A stretch of 64,000 bases of DNA from assembly GCA_035772735.1 (NCBI GenBank), contig JASDFA010000003.1:98451001-98515000 (forward strand). Reading direction: 5' to 3'. The first letter of the stretch is position 1. Each line of letters opens with the position of its first letter. The notes beneath the pieces are model-generated. The model made no database searches. It was not told the origin of the DNA and was given only the letters and a program-made list of their open reading frames with translations. This stretch comes from Datura wrightii (lineage: Eukaryota; Streptophyta; Magnoliopsida; Solanales; Solanaceae). Of the stretch, positions 1 to 11,150 are shown piece after piece. The position numbers were made by a program, and so were the translations under genes.

Positions 1-971
1 CTAGCAGCAACTAATCACAACATATAAGATCGTTATCTACTAGAAGTATCTAATCACAACATATAAGATCGTTATCTACTAGAAGCAGCTAATCACAACA
101 TAAAAGATCATTATTTACTAGCAGGACCTAATCACAACATACCAGATTATTATCTACTTTTGAGGGCATAGGTCATATTACTATACGACGAGAATAACTT
201 TCTGAAGAGATAAGCCTTAACATACTTCAAATGTCGATTTTCATTTATCCCAAATAGCTCCAACCTATAGAAGGTAATTCCACCAAATTGCAGTCCTTAC
301 ACTGAAAGAATAAGGCTATTTTCAATAATAGGAATGGCTAATAAAGATATCTTTCAAAGAACATTGAATACAATTCAACTTCATTTAATTCGCTGAAAGC
401 TCACAAATTCTCGAGAGTCTAGAAGGTAGAAATGCTTACCTATCACTTGTAGCTGCTTAGGACACAATTAGAAATTATTTCTACAACTTTTACTCAGTGG
501 GGTTCCATTACTCCGAGAAAATTTTCAAGAAATAACTCCGCAAGGATGTTTCTCGTAGGCCTAGAACTCATTATCTAGGATAAATTTGCATTTGGATGGA
601 GTTTAGTTGCGTAATTCGGCGAAAAATGAAAGAAGTTATTGCTCGTTCCCTATTTTCTGTCGAGGGAAATTGTTAAGAATAATTTAATTAAAATAGAGAG
701 GCTTATATATATATAGTTTAGGTGGTGGCAGGGGTGGCGCGACGCGCTGGCCATAGCGCCAGGCTAGGAGCGCGACGCTTCGGCCGTAGCACTGGCCTAG
801 CAGCACGGTGCAGCGCCCAGGGCGCCTGGCCTCCAGCCTCGGCCTCCTGCTCGCTTGATGTTGTGTTTGTATACTCATCCCTCGGGCCCTTTCCTACATG
901 TGTCATACTCCAAAACTCTCAACATACGTATGCACGCGTCAATAAACCATAGAAACTTATGTGGTGTAACA
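1..971 (-). repeat. E1 left LTR (3' LTR in element sense), partial
   Basis: It matches 20380-21260 along its length, including the CTAGCAGCAACTAATCACAAC-like short tandem words at its start, and ends in GTGTAACA. The part present corresponds to roughly the last 0.9 kb of the right LTR. In minus orientation this is the U3 end, with the TATA box about 256 nt from the LTR tip. The small ORFs in 684-1153 are not genes. Confidence 0.78.
703..850 (-). promoter_or_regulatory. E1 LTR promoter: TATA box with GC-rich island directly upstream
   Basis: On the minus strand a TATATATATAA box (703-715) directly follows a GC-rich island (about 722-850) of repeated GGCGC/GCGCC, CTGGCC and GCGCCAGG words that form inverted repeats. 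The same arrangement occurs in the other LTR at 21047-21130. The vocabulary differs from the E3 and Athila islands, but the position relative to the TATA box is the same. Confidence 0.55.
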
Positions 972-1229
972 TCATCTCCACCTTAGGAACATTCATCCTC
1001 GAATGTAATCTTAAACTCAAGAGACTCAGCTCTTGTAACCATTTCCCAAAAAAATTCGGTAGAGTCTCCTCTATAACATGGACTATCAAAATACCTGAAA
1101 CACAGAAAAGTACAACAAAGGCGCCTCACGGGATGCTACAAGCAACTAAATAATATAGCTCCACAACATATAAGTAAGCAACTGACAATAATAGCAATAA
1201 AAGCAACTACACAACACCTGAGTCTGTGT

Positions 1230-2460
1230 ACTATCATCGTAGGGTCTGGAACAAGTGAGAGTATCTAGACCTCATGTTTTTCTCAGCTACCTAGGTCATC
1301 TTTTCTACCTTTCTGTTCTTCCATAACACTTTAACAGAGGCTACATCCTTGGCCCCCATTCTGTGGACCTGTTGATCTAGTATAGCTATTGAAGTCTTCT
1401 CATAGGACAATTCCTCTGTCACCTGACCATCCTCGATTGGGATAACCTAAGAAGGGTCTCCTACTCGTGTAACATTGAAACATCAAAGACTGGATGAATA
1501 GATTCTAGCCCCAAAAACAACTCTAACTCATAGGCCACTTAGCCGATTTTTCGGAGGATCCGGTATAGCTCAGTGAATCTAGGACTGGGCTTGTCCTTCT
1601 TGTCAGATCTCATAACGCCCTTCATTGGAAAATTTTTCAGAAATACCTAGTCATTGTCTCAATTTTTCACTCCCTACGCCATACTTTGAAATAGGACTTC
1701 TGACGACCCTGGGCTGCCAGTACAAATCTTATAATGATTTTAAGTTTTTCCCTCTGACTGGTGTAGTATGCCCGGTTCAATTACCCTTGACTTACCTGCT
1801 TCGGGCCATCTTATAAGGGACCGATATTTTCACCCGTAACATATTTTTGGGCGTCTAAATTGTGTGCTCTGCTTGGCCATTTGTTTGGGATGAGAAGTCG
1901 TACTCAATCTAATTAGCGTCCCAATTTGTTCTAACACCCTTTCTAAAACCTAGCTGGGAGTGGTGCCCCTCTGTTAGACTTTGATAGACACTGGGACATC
2001 ATGTAGTCGAACTATCTCTTTAATATTTAGCTTAGAATATTCTTTAGCTGAAACATAATTTTGACCGACGAGAATGAGTTGATCTCATTAGTTTTCCAAC
2101 AATGACTTGAATAGGATCGCATTTACGCTTGGTACGAGATAACCCTATAGATATACGCGTATTGTCTACTTTCCTCTTTCACACAGGCATGGATATCTCT
2201 TGAATTAGCCTTCTCGATTTTTGATGTCCAGCCTTCCCTTGCTGGCCATTGGAGCTCTGTGTTGTAGCTCAAGAATATATTTCTTCTTCCTATGCCATCG
2301 TTAGATCTCTTTTATAACTTGATGCATTTTCGTCAAACCCGAGTGGAGGGAATAACAGACATGGTGTACCTTTGCTACAGTCCACTAATGAAGCCCTGCC
2401 ACATTTGAACACAGAGTCGACCTCTGGGTTTCTAGACTGCGCCCCCTATCATCTCACAAG
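1230..2460 (-). pseudogene. E1 integrase plus chromodomain remnant
   Basis: There is no long ORF. Read against E3 31958-33290 on the same strand, the order is preserved: chromodomain and integrase C-terminus (about 1230-1640), integrase core (about 1840-2200), then the zinc-finger end (about 2290-2460, including the segment equivalent to the E3 CTCATGCATGATC region). Many substitutions and indels break every frame. In an intact relative this protein inserts element cDNA into chromatin, and the chromodomain biases target choice. Confidence 0.65.
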
Positions 2461-3770
2461 CTAATGACTCCCTGTCGGGCCTTGTCTCTGGGTTGTACTA
2501 GGTTAGGGTCTTCGTACCATCACTCCTTTGCCTCCACAACTAAAGGTGATACCGTAGTATTCCAGGTCACAATCTCACTACCCTTTAGATGTCAGCCTGA
2601 TGCTCATTTCTCGACATTCAGCGGCGATTCCAAGCTCTATCAGCCCGCTACAGCGTAGAGGTGGTTCCGCTCTTCTCCAGAACTCGATGTTCATGTCTTG
2701 CCCTTAGTTCTATAGGCTGAAAACTAGGGTTCATGTCCCATGCAATGCACTGGAAAGGATATCTCTTAACCTTTATCATCCTGGCCCACACTCAAGTCGG
2801 TTCCCATCATATAATCTCTCTTCCCCTCAACATAATAGGTTAGGGGTCGTAGGCTTTATTTTCCAGGTAATTCCCTACCATTATCAACATACCACCGCGG
2901 GATTAACCTATTTCTGACCTGAGCTTTACTATTACTGGGAGCCTACTTCTTATGGACTCTCACATGTACTCGACTGCTCCTACCAATCTCACCTGTCATC
3001 CTAATCTTTACTATAGTGAAGGTCTAGGTGACTTTTTAAGTACTAGGGTTCTTACCTACTTTTTCTGACACCCTCCCAGGAATTTACGGGTTTAGCCCTC
3101 CTTTATTATTTACTTTTGGAAACATGGCGTCAATACTCATGCTCCCTTCTATACTGAGACAAGGGATGGGAGGTGGAAAATCACCATATCGTACTTACAG
3201 TAGGGCTAAGGTATAAAACTCAACAAACTCTAAAGTCTGGAGGTAAAAATCCCATAGTTTCACAACCTCTTACACCTTTTAGGTCATCCGCAATAGCTGT
3301 TATCCCTATCTAATACTGAGTATCTATTGAATAATACAACATATGTTTATGCTCCTAACATCCTAATCCGAAAGTGTAGGAAGAACTAGGGACGATACTG
3401 GCATGTTTGTTATCTTATGAGGTTCCTGGTGCCCCTAAAGGATGCTGGGGAGATTGAAAAGAATGCCTCTCCTTTACCCTCAGGCTGGGTTGTCCTCTAT
3501 CTGTGGTACCTCGCTGGTACCCTCTCCTGTTGTTGTAACTGACTTGCGACCCATTATAGTCTGTCTTATGTCAAACTATTATTCTAGAAAGACATAACAA
3601 TGAAAGCTTAGGAACTCAACCCTATACAACTTTGCTATATAGCATGATCTGAGGAGGGGTAACCATACTATCATTCCTCATAGCCTCCTACTTATAAAAT
3701 GTGGTGCACAACATATTTATAAACAAGAATCTACTAGACATGGCTTGTAGACTCCCTAGGATACGATGTT
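2461..3770 (-). other. E1 residual internal sequence, non-coding
   Basis: The segment at about 2500-2600 resembles the E3 RNase H-integrase spacer. The last 90 bp (3685-3770) closely match E3 36860-36941, next to the primer site. Between them I recognise no RT or intact gag, so the RT region has been deleted. Nothing here keeps a frame. Confidence 0.5.
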
Positions 3771-3782
3771 GCTCTGATACCA
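3771..3782 (-). other. E1 primer binding site (tRNA-iMet)
   Basis: The minus strand reads TGGTATCAGAGC, complementary to the 3' end of plant initiator tRNA-Met, four bases inside the LTR edge at 3787. It sets the element's orientation and boundary. Confidence 0.85.
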
Positions 3783-3786
3783 AATT

Positions 3787-4835
3787 TGTCACGCCCCACC
3801 TTGGAAGGCATGACTGGAACCTAATGATACACTGTGACCTGGGCTGACCTAGCTAGACATATGCACCTCTGGTGCCTGTCAGCAACTCAAAATCAAGAAA
3901 ACAAACTGCTATATCTCGATTGTAAACACAGCTTCGGGCCGACAAGGCCACATAGCAACCTGTAAAAGAAAACAGCTAACTCAACAAACATAACAATTAA
4001 GGGATTATGTTCGGGTCGGCAAGACCACCATGTTGTCTAGTTATAATAGATGGAAAAAGACATCAGATTCATACTACAGCCCACTAGGCTACTAACTAGC
4101 TAGCTAAACTAGGCCACACATGGCCAAAATGCAAAATATACATACATAGGCCCCACACAGCCAACAAAAACTAGCTAACTAAAAACTGTAGTTTGCAAGC
4201 CTCTAAGAGTGAAAATATTGGTCCGTACAGGGCCCCGACCTACCCAAAACTGTACGAAAAAAAGAGCAAACTCCCACTACCCGGAAACTCTGAATGAAAG
4301 GAGCTGACCAATCTATTGACTCCGAATAGCCGCTAAAGAAGGTCCTGAAACTTGTTTGTCTAAACCTGTAGGCAAGTATGCAGCGCCCCATTCATGGGCA
4401 TCAATATAATATGTATTGAATAGGTAAGATAGTGATAGAAGCCGATAGAAAACTAAAAGTAAATAGAAAGAAGGGGCAGAAGTTAAACTGTAAGCTTTCT
4501 TATCCATAACCTGCATCTAGTAAACTACACAAATATGAGCTGAAGCTACATGTCTATATATCCATAAACTATGTCTAACAAGCAGGTATACAACCAAGAA
4601 CCTAACCTGGCCCCCATAAGCCTAGAAGGTGCAAGCAATATAGAAATAACCTACTGGGCCCCATAATCCCTGGAAAGTACAATTTAATCTATATACCCCT
4701 AACCAGGTCCTTATGATTCTACTGGTAACTATAGCCAACCTACTTGGCTTCTGGATCTGCAAGTTTAGCCCACTGGACTCTTGTAACTGTGCCTAAGCCT
4801 GTTGGGCTCCTTAACTGCACCTTGGGCACACAAGG
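3787..4835 (-). repeat. E1 right LTR, segment 1
   Basis: It starts TGTCACGCCCC, like the E3 LTR (28925) and the solo LTR (50866), and shares blocks such as CAGGGCCCCGACCTACCC with them. It is cut at 4835 by the Athila-like solo LTR; 4831-4835 (CAAGG) is that insert's left target copy. The minus ORFs here are not genes. Confidence 0.75.
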
Positions 4836-6415
4836 TGATCTTGGCATATTTACGTTCCCAAAAGCTATTTTATAAATTAATCTTAGTCATGTTTGTTAAT
4901 TTAATTGATTACATTCTCATGTGATTTTGTATAATTTCGTGCATGAACTAACCAATATAATTAGCCATTTTTTGTAGGTAAATTATGCTTAGGAGGGGCT
5001 AAATTTGATGATGCACAAGAAACAAGGGAGTTTGGAAGGACATGGAGTGATGGTGACAAGAAGAAGACTGCTTGCGCTAGGCGCCGTGCCACGCTAGGCA
5101 TGTGCCGCGCTGGGTGTCGTGTCACTCACTTAGAGTGCGCGCGAGACCACTGCCAGGCAATGTGCTAGCGGGATAGCACGTGCCACGCCATCCAAGATCT
5201 ACGCCAACGGGCGTTTCATGCCCCTTTTTCTCCATGTCCAGCAGCGTGCCACGGCCAGCAACGACTGCCCTTGTCCAAGACCTGTCATGACATGCCATCC
5301 AGTACCCTAGCGCGACAACCCCGTGCCACGGAGGTAATGTTGCACGATAGGCAGTGTGGCATGGAGGCAGTTCAACCACGGCCAAAAATTGCTAATTCTC
5401 ATTAAATATACATAGGACCTTAGCTTCCAAAATTATTTTATCACGTAAATATTTTGGGAAAGCAGAGAGGAGCGAAGAGAGACGCGAAGAACTTCCCTAG
5501 GGTTCAAAATTTGTCATTCTCTTCTAATCATTCTTGTATGTATTACTTTAACTATTGTTTTGAGTAATTGTACAAACATGAGTGGCTAAAACCCTTCCTC
5601 TAGGATTGAGGCCACATGACATGAAGGTATTTGCAAAATTTCATCTTTGGTTCAAGTTTCTTTGTTGTTTTGTCTTGCATTCTTTATTATTGTTGTTTTT
5701 ATGATTGATCACCATAAAAACAAACTTTTTAAGCTTAGGTAAAAGCTCGAAAGAGTAACCCTAGGTTAGAACGAAAGAATGTAGGAAGCAAGTTCTTGTC
5801 TTTACAATAAGATTCGCGGTTAGGATAGAAATTATACCTAATTTTCCTTGCTAGGTTAATAAAACGGGATGATAGCTAGACATCTACTTAGAATTGTCAC
5901 ATTACCGCTCGTAGAAGTAGTTGTGAAGCTAAGTTAGGTTAAATGATCAGAGGTAAAAAAGTCCATAATCAAGGGCATAAAACCCGTAAGCCACATCCAT
6001 AGTGTTAAAGTGCTCACAAATAAGGACGTCACATCCCTGCTCAACGATGTAGGTGTGGGACTAGTTTGTTGTCTTTAGAGGCTCGAAAGACCATGAATAC
6101 TGCATATCAATTTTGTGAGACAACAACTAAATTTTAAATACTTGAACCAATGCGAAATGTAGCATTGCATGATTGTCAGGCCTTAACTCTAGTTGCTTCT
6201 TATTGTTGTTTCCCAATTATTTTGTGATCATCCCTAGATTTAATTACAATCATCCAAAATCTCTACAATCAACACTTGTGAAATTTAATATAGTACTTGA
6301 ACTTGAATATTCACTGAAATAGTCCAGTCCCTGTGGGTTCGACATCCGGCTCTTAAAAGAGCCATGGTATTACTTCTATGACCGTGTCTGCTTGCGCGTG
6401 CGCTGGGGCGCAACA
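4836..6415 (+). repeat. Solo LTR of an Athila-like family, with imperfect 5-bp target duplication
   Basis: It begins TGATCTTGG, like the complete Athila LTR at 6991, and ends in CAACA. Flanks are CAAGG (4831-4835) and TAAGG (6416-6420), one mismatch. It shares with the Athila LTR a splice-acceptor-like ACTAAC ... TTTTTGTAG stretch near the start (about 4948-4977), a GC-rich island rich in CGTGCCACG words (about 5060-5380) followed by an AT-rich TATA-like segment (about 5400), and a GTCCCTGTGGG block near the end with a GGCTCTT/AAGAGCC hairpin (6351-6366). It diverges strongly from the Athila LTR, so it is a separate family or subfamily. A solo LTR arises by recombination between the two LTRs of a full element. 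Confidence 0.75.
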
Positions 6416-6990
6416 TAAGGCTCGACGGAGGTTCAGTATGGCATAAGAAGAGGTCCATATGTGGGTGGACATAAGTATGGCCTTATAGGCCTGAATATAG
6501 TCCTTTCAGAAATCACATGCATAGCTCCTTTGAACGACACCACATAGCTCCTCTAAGTGATATCACATAGCTCCGCAGAGTGATCCATTTCCTCATAGGT
6601 GATGACACAATTAGCAACCCTGAAATTGGTCAATGGAAGGTTATTCCTAGGTGGGGTCAATCCTGATCAAAGTACTACAGTTTAGTCTCAATATAGCCAC
6701 TCAAAAGGCATATCTGGCCCCTTAGGCCTAACGCTACCATTACTCGCCCCTAGAATAGTCTGTATAGCTGCCAACTGGCACACCCGGTATGCCTACACCT
6801 TACTAGAGCGTCCTGGCAGTGATTATAATCTCTAATGGCCCAAACATAATAGGGCAAGGTTCGGAGTGGCCTAAGCGATACCTTGAAGGTCAAGCTAGAA
6901 TAATGATAGCTCATAAGTGAATAGTAAGGTCGTAGATGACCAACTATTTAGTTTCTCCGCTTAGAACAATTGGGGTTGCTACTGATCAGA
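6416..6990 (-). repeat. E1 right LTR, segment 2
   Basis: This is the stretch of E1's LTR between the solo LTR and the complete Athila. Its last five bases, TCAGA (6986-6990), are the left target copy of the Athila insertion. No coding sequence. Confidence 0.6.
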
Positions 6991-8401
6991 TGATCTTGGG
7001 CAGATTTATATGCCCAAGTGATATTCAATTGTGGCATTTTGTCTTGTTTATCTATCGATGTTTGTATATTCTTATGTGAATTGTAATAAAATGTGAATTT
7101 ATACTAACCAACATGATTAGCGTGATTTTGCAGGAAAAATATAATTTTACGAAGCTAAGATGCATGTTGGGAGAAATCGGGATTGGACTCGGAAGAGAGC
7201 AAGGAAAAAGCACAAGGAAAGCACGAAGTAAAGGGGCTCCGTGATGGAGCCGTGTCACGCTGCCATCGCGGATGCATTCTGCCTGGATGCGGAAATTTTG
7301 CCAAATTCCAGTGGAGGTGCGCGTTGGGGCCGTGGCACGTTGGCCTAGCCCCGCTTTGCACGCCGTGCCACATTGGGTCTGAATACTTGGACAACCGGAT
7401 TCCAGTGAGGGTCCGCGTTGGTGGCGTGTCACAGAGGCAGTGCTCCGCGATGCACTCCGTGACACGTTGCTTATTATTCCGGGAAAAATTCCCACTAGCA
7501 TAAATAGCACACTTAGGTTTTATTTTAGAATTCTGACTTGGTGGAGCAAGAACGTTGGTTACAGGTAGTTGAGGGGATGAAAATCTCAGGGTTTTTCTCT
7601 ATCTCCTTCTTCTTTATTTCAATTGCTTGTATGATTAACACTCATTTAACGATGTTTAATCCACAAATGAGTGGCTAAATTCCCTTCTTGTTGAGGTTAA
7701 GAACATTTGTATTGAAATGTGATCATTGATAAATTGGGTTTTCATCTTTTCTTCCATGGTTGTTCTATTGATTCTTGTTCTTACTGCATTAATGTGTGGC
7801 CAATGTTAATGTATATTTAAAAAGTCCGGTTTCACTCGAGAGAGCAAGAAATTGGAAAGTTGTGAATTGATAGGATATGATCTTTTCTTAGTTTGGAAAA
7901 ATTGAGAATTGATTTACCTTCAGGATAGAGATATACCTGAAAGTCGTATTAGTCAATTAAGGAATCGGTTTTGTATGGCTAGAACATGAATTTCGTTTTA
8001 TCACAGAAATGTAGGTGGAAGGTTCATGATTCTTAAGTTGGGTTAAATACGAGAGTTTTAATCCATAGGCAATAATTCTTGACTAGCAACCGGAGGAAAG
8101 ATTAACCAAATTGTATCGATAATTTATTTCTCTACATGTTCATTTTAGCCTCAGCATGCTCATACTTATAGTTCAGACTCAAATTGTATATTCGTTTTAG
8201 ACATAGTATAAAATTAGGAAACAAAATATCAAAATCTTCTTCGCACTATTGTCTGCAGTTTAGAGTTAAAGTTTATTGACACTTGATTAGATTGATACCT
8301 TAGTCTAGTCCCTGTGGGATCAATACTTGGCTTACTTGAGCCACTTTACTACTTGTTCGACCACGTGCACTTGCGTGTAGTTATACCCAACAAGCCGGAC
8401 A
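6991..8401 (+). repeat. Athila 5' LTR
   Basis: It starts TGATCTTGGG and ends CCGGACA, 1411 bp, and pairs with 18267-19677. From the left it holds a TACTAAC plus TTTTGCAG acceptor-like stretch (about 7107-7134), the GC-rich island (7223-7470), a TATA-like CATAAATAG (7499-7507, intact TATAAATAG in the 3' copy), and near the end GTCCCTGTGGG. The ORFs at 7052-7510 on either strand are island sequence, not genes. Confidence 0.9.
7223..7507 (+). promoter_or_regulatory. Athila 5' LTR promoter: inverted-repeat island plus TATA-like box
   Basis: Paired words are GTGGCACG (7332-7339) with CGTGCCAC (7364-7371), and GTGTCACAGAG (7426-7436) with CTCCGTGACAC (7455-7465, one mismatch; perfect in other copies). 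The two halves are separated by a repeated ATTCCAGTG word. CATAAATAG follows about 34 bp downstream; the 3' LTR has TATAAATAG, so the box has mutated at its first base here. The role is inferred from position. Confidence 0.55.
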
Positions 8402-8407
8402 AGTTTT

Positions 8408-8425
8408 TGGCGCTGTTGCCGGGGA
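8408..8425 (+). other. Athila primer binding site (tRNA-Asp)
   Basis: TGGCGCTGTTGCCGGGGA lies seven bases inside the 5' LTR edge. It matches the complement of the plant tRNA-Asp 3' end with one mismatch (GCT for GCC). This primer is characteristic of Athila. Confidence 0.85.
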
Positions 8426-8526
8426 CTAGCATTTGGTAAAATTGTTTTATTAAGTGTTAGTTTACAAATTCTATATAAGTGCTGACAAGTTGGTCTTAGC
8501 CTGTATTTTGCATATACTAATTTCTG

Positions 8527-9970
8527 TTGAAACTGGCAAGAGGCAAGGAGCTGGTGGACTCATCTTTAGAGCCGGAAAGACAATTCCTTCGTCAAAGGAG
8601 AGAAGCTCTAGATAAAAAGTTGCAGTTGCTCAGACAAACAATCTTGGAGCAACAACAGAATCCACCAGTTGTAAGGGCAATGTTAGTGCCCGAGGAAATG
8701 GCAGCTAGGCCGGTTCACGAGGTGGTAATCCAACATGCTAACAATGTCACATCTAGTATCTGCAAACCTGAGCCAGGAGGGAGGTTCTAGCTTAAATAGA
8801 ATATGGTGCAATGTTGCACACCAGCGGGCAGTTCACAGGTCTCCCTCATGAGGATCCACAGCAACATCTCCAAAATTTCTTGGAGATAAGTGACACTTAC
8901 ATCCCCGCTGGAGTGTCATCAGATTATGTCAGGCTTAAATTGTTCCCATTTTCACTTTTGGGAGAAGCTAAGAGGTGGTTGAAAGCTGAGCCACCTAATT
9001 CCATCACCACGTGGGATGATCTTGCAAAGAAATTCTTTATACGATTCTTTCCATCCGGTAAAACAGCAAGACTTAGAAGTCAAATTCTAATTTTTAAACA
9101 GAGAGAGGGAGAAAATTTGTATCAGGCCTGGGAGAGATTCAAATCTATGTTGCGGGATTGTCCTCATCATCACCAATCCAATGATGTGCTGGTACATACT
9201 TTCATAGAGGGTTTGGAACCCCACACAAAAATCTTGCTAGACTCAGCAGCCGGAGGACAAGCATTAGAGAAGACTTATGAAGAGTTGTATACCTTGTTGA
9301 ATCATATTTCGTAGGGAAATCCGGAGTGGAATGCGGATTCGTCAAGAGGAGGAACAAGGAAAGCAGCAGGAGTCTTAGAAGTTGATGGTTTTACAGCTAT
9401 TACTGCACAGATAGTTGCGTTACAGAATCAACTCAACACCCACTTCAGTAACATGAGCATGAACCAGTCTTAAGCCCCAGTGAATGTAGTGCAGCAGATT
9501 TGGTGTGAAGTGTGTAGGAGTAGTGAACACTCAGCTGAGTGTTGTGGAGCAAATCCTGATTCGGTGAACTTTGTTGGTAATGTACAGAGAAACAACCACC
9601 TACAGTATGTCAACAACTACAATTCCAACTGGAGGAATCACCCGAATTTCTTTTGGGGTAGCAATAACCATCAAGGCAAAGTTCGAGTCAGGGGGCGTAG
9701 AGAAATCAAGGAGGACAGCAGAACTATCAGTCGCAATACAGAAGCAATAATGCACCTCCTCCATCACCATTACCCAGCATTGAGGAGATGTTCAAGACAA
9801 TGATAGCTAACTAAGCTCAATTGCAGGATGATTATATGAAATTGGCAGCCGAGGTAAAGAACAATCAGTTAGCTACTAAGGCGCTGGAGTACCAGTTTGG
9901 GCAATTTTCTGGAGCCCAAAACACCAGGCCTAGAGGAGGACTTCCGAGTGACACTGATCCCAACCCCAAC
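8527..9970 (+). pseudogene. Athila gag (capsid and nucleocapsid), broken
   Basis: Gag forms the particle that packages element RNA. The N-terminal stretch (8527-8787) leads into the conserved capsid (8811-9311) with the FPFSL, W-LK, ITTWDDL and FFPSGKT-like motifs of Athila Gag. A zinc knuckle follows at about 9505-9550 (CEVC-x4-H-x4-C), then an N/Q-rich tail. Breaks: TAG at 8788-8790 and 8797-8799, a one-base frameshift at about 8808, TAG at 9312-9314, TAA at 9471-9473, a frameshift near 9690 and TAA near 9808. Most stops sit where a glutamine codon would be expected. The first ORF has no ATG at its listed start; the true start is not evident. Confidence 0.85.
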
Positions 9971-9972
9971 AA

Positions 9973-10265
9973 GTGAATGCAGTGACCACGAGGAGTGGTT
10001 TACAGCTTAAAGAGGTGGAACCAGAAATACCACCTCAACGGTCAGGAGCAGCAGAAACTGAGAGGGAGCAAAGTGATGAGAGGGGGAAGAAAAAGGAGGC
10101 TGAACCAGAAAGACCACCACCCCCGTTCCCTCAAAGATTAAAGAAACACAAGGAGTAGGCGTGTTTCAAAAAGTTCATGGAGGTGCTTAAACAGGTACAC
10201 ATTAACTTACCTTTTGTTGATGTTTTGCAGGGAGTGCCGAAGTACGCAAAGATATTAAGGACATC
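9973..10265 (+). pseudogene. Athila gag-protease linker, broken
   Basis: A charged, proline-rich linker (repeated PPP and KKE blocks) runs to TAG at 10156-10158, where a glutamine codon is likely. The frame then continues through a conserved FKKFMEVLKQV-like helix before a one-base frameshift near 10252-10257 moves the reading frame to that of the protease. Athila Gag-Pol polyproteins carry such a linker between nucleocapsid and protease. Confidence 0.65.
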
Positions 10266-11150
10266 ATGGCGAACAAAAGCAGGTTAACAAAGTACGCTAC
10301 GGTGGCTCTTACGGAGGAGTGCACTTCCCGGATACAAAACAGGTTGCCCACAAAGCTCAAGGACCCTGGGAGCTTTACAATACAAATTGCAATTGGGCAG
10401 AGTATCCGAGCTCGCAGATTATGTGATTTGGGAGCGAGCATTAACTTGATGCCGACATCGGTATTCAAGAAGTTGGGACTAGGGAGTCCTAGACCAACAA
10501 CAGTGATCTTGCAACTAGCAGATCATTCCTTGGCAAGACCTTATGGCATTGTGGAGGACGTGTTGGTGCAAGTGGGCTCCCTTATCTTCCCGGTAGACTT
10601 CATTGTGCTGGACTTCGAGCCAGACGCGGAAGTCCCATTTATTTTGGGACGTCCTTTCTTGGCTACCTGGAAAGCACTTATTGATGTAGTTGCAGGGCAG
10701 CTAACCATGCGAGCACACGACAAAGTTGAGGTATTTGATGTATTTAAGGCCATGAGGCTGCCGGCCATACATGAGGAGCTTTCGGCAATCAGTGTGTTTG
10801 ATCAAGAAGAAATTCGTCAGATTGTTGAATCTCAAGACCCACTGAAAAGAGTGTTGATGAACTCTGATCATTTCGGAGATAGAAATGCTTATGAGGTGGT
10901 ACAAATGCTGAATGAGTCACAAAGGCATCCGAGGAAACAGGAATTTCAGTCTCTAATGAGGTCTCTGGAACCATTGCCGAAACCATCTATTAAGGAAGCA
11001 CCAAAGATGGAATTGAAAGAATTGCCTCCCTATTTAAAATATGTCTTTTGGGGGGAAGATGAGACTTTGTCGGTCATCATCTCCGCAGAATTGACGGAGG
11101 CACAGGAGAAGGAAGCATTGGGTGTCCTCAAAAAAAGGAAGAAAGCAATG
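10266..11150 (+). pseudogene. Athila aspartic protease and spacer, open
   Basis: This part of pol has no stop. The retropepsin core is about 10370-10670, with the active-site motif DLGAS (about 10428-10442) and a later ILGRPFL flap-end motif (about 10641). The enzyme cleaves the Gag-Pol polyprotein. DLGAS instead of DTGAS is frequent in Athila. The spacer to RT is rich in E and K. The frame is shared with all of the downstream pol. Confidence 0.8.

Noticed and set aside
722..850. CpG-island-like host gene promoter
   Set aside because: It lies inside an LTR pair (copy at 21060-21130) upstream of the LTR TATA box.
7052..7510. ORFs of 79-152 codons on both strands in the Athila LTR
   Set aside because: They come from the GC-rich palindromic island. 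The 3' LTR copies differ by substitutions that ignore codon position, and they match no domain.
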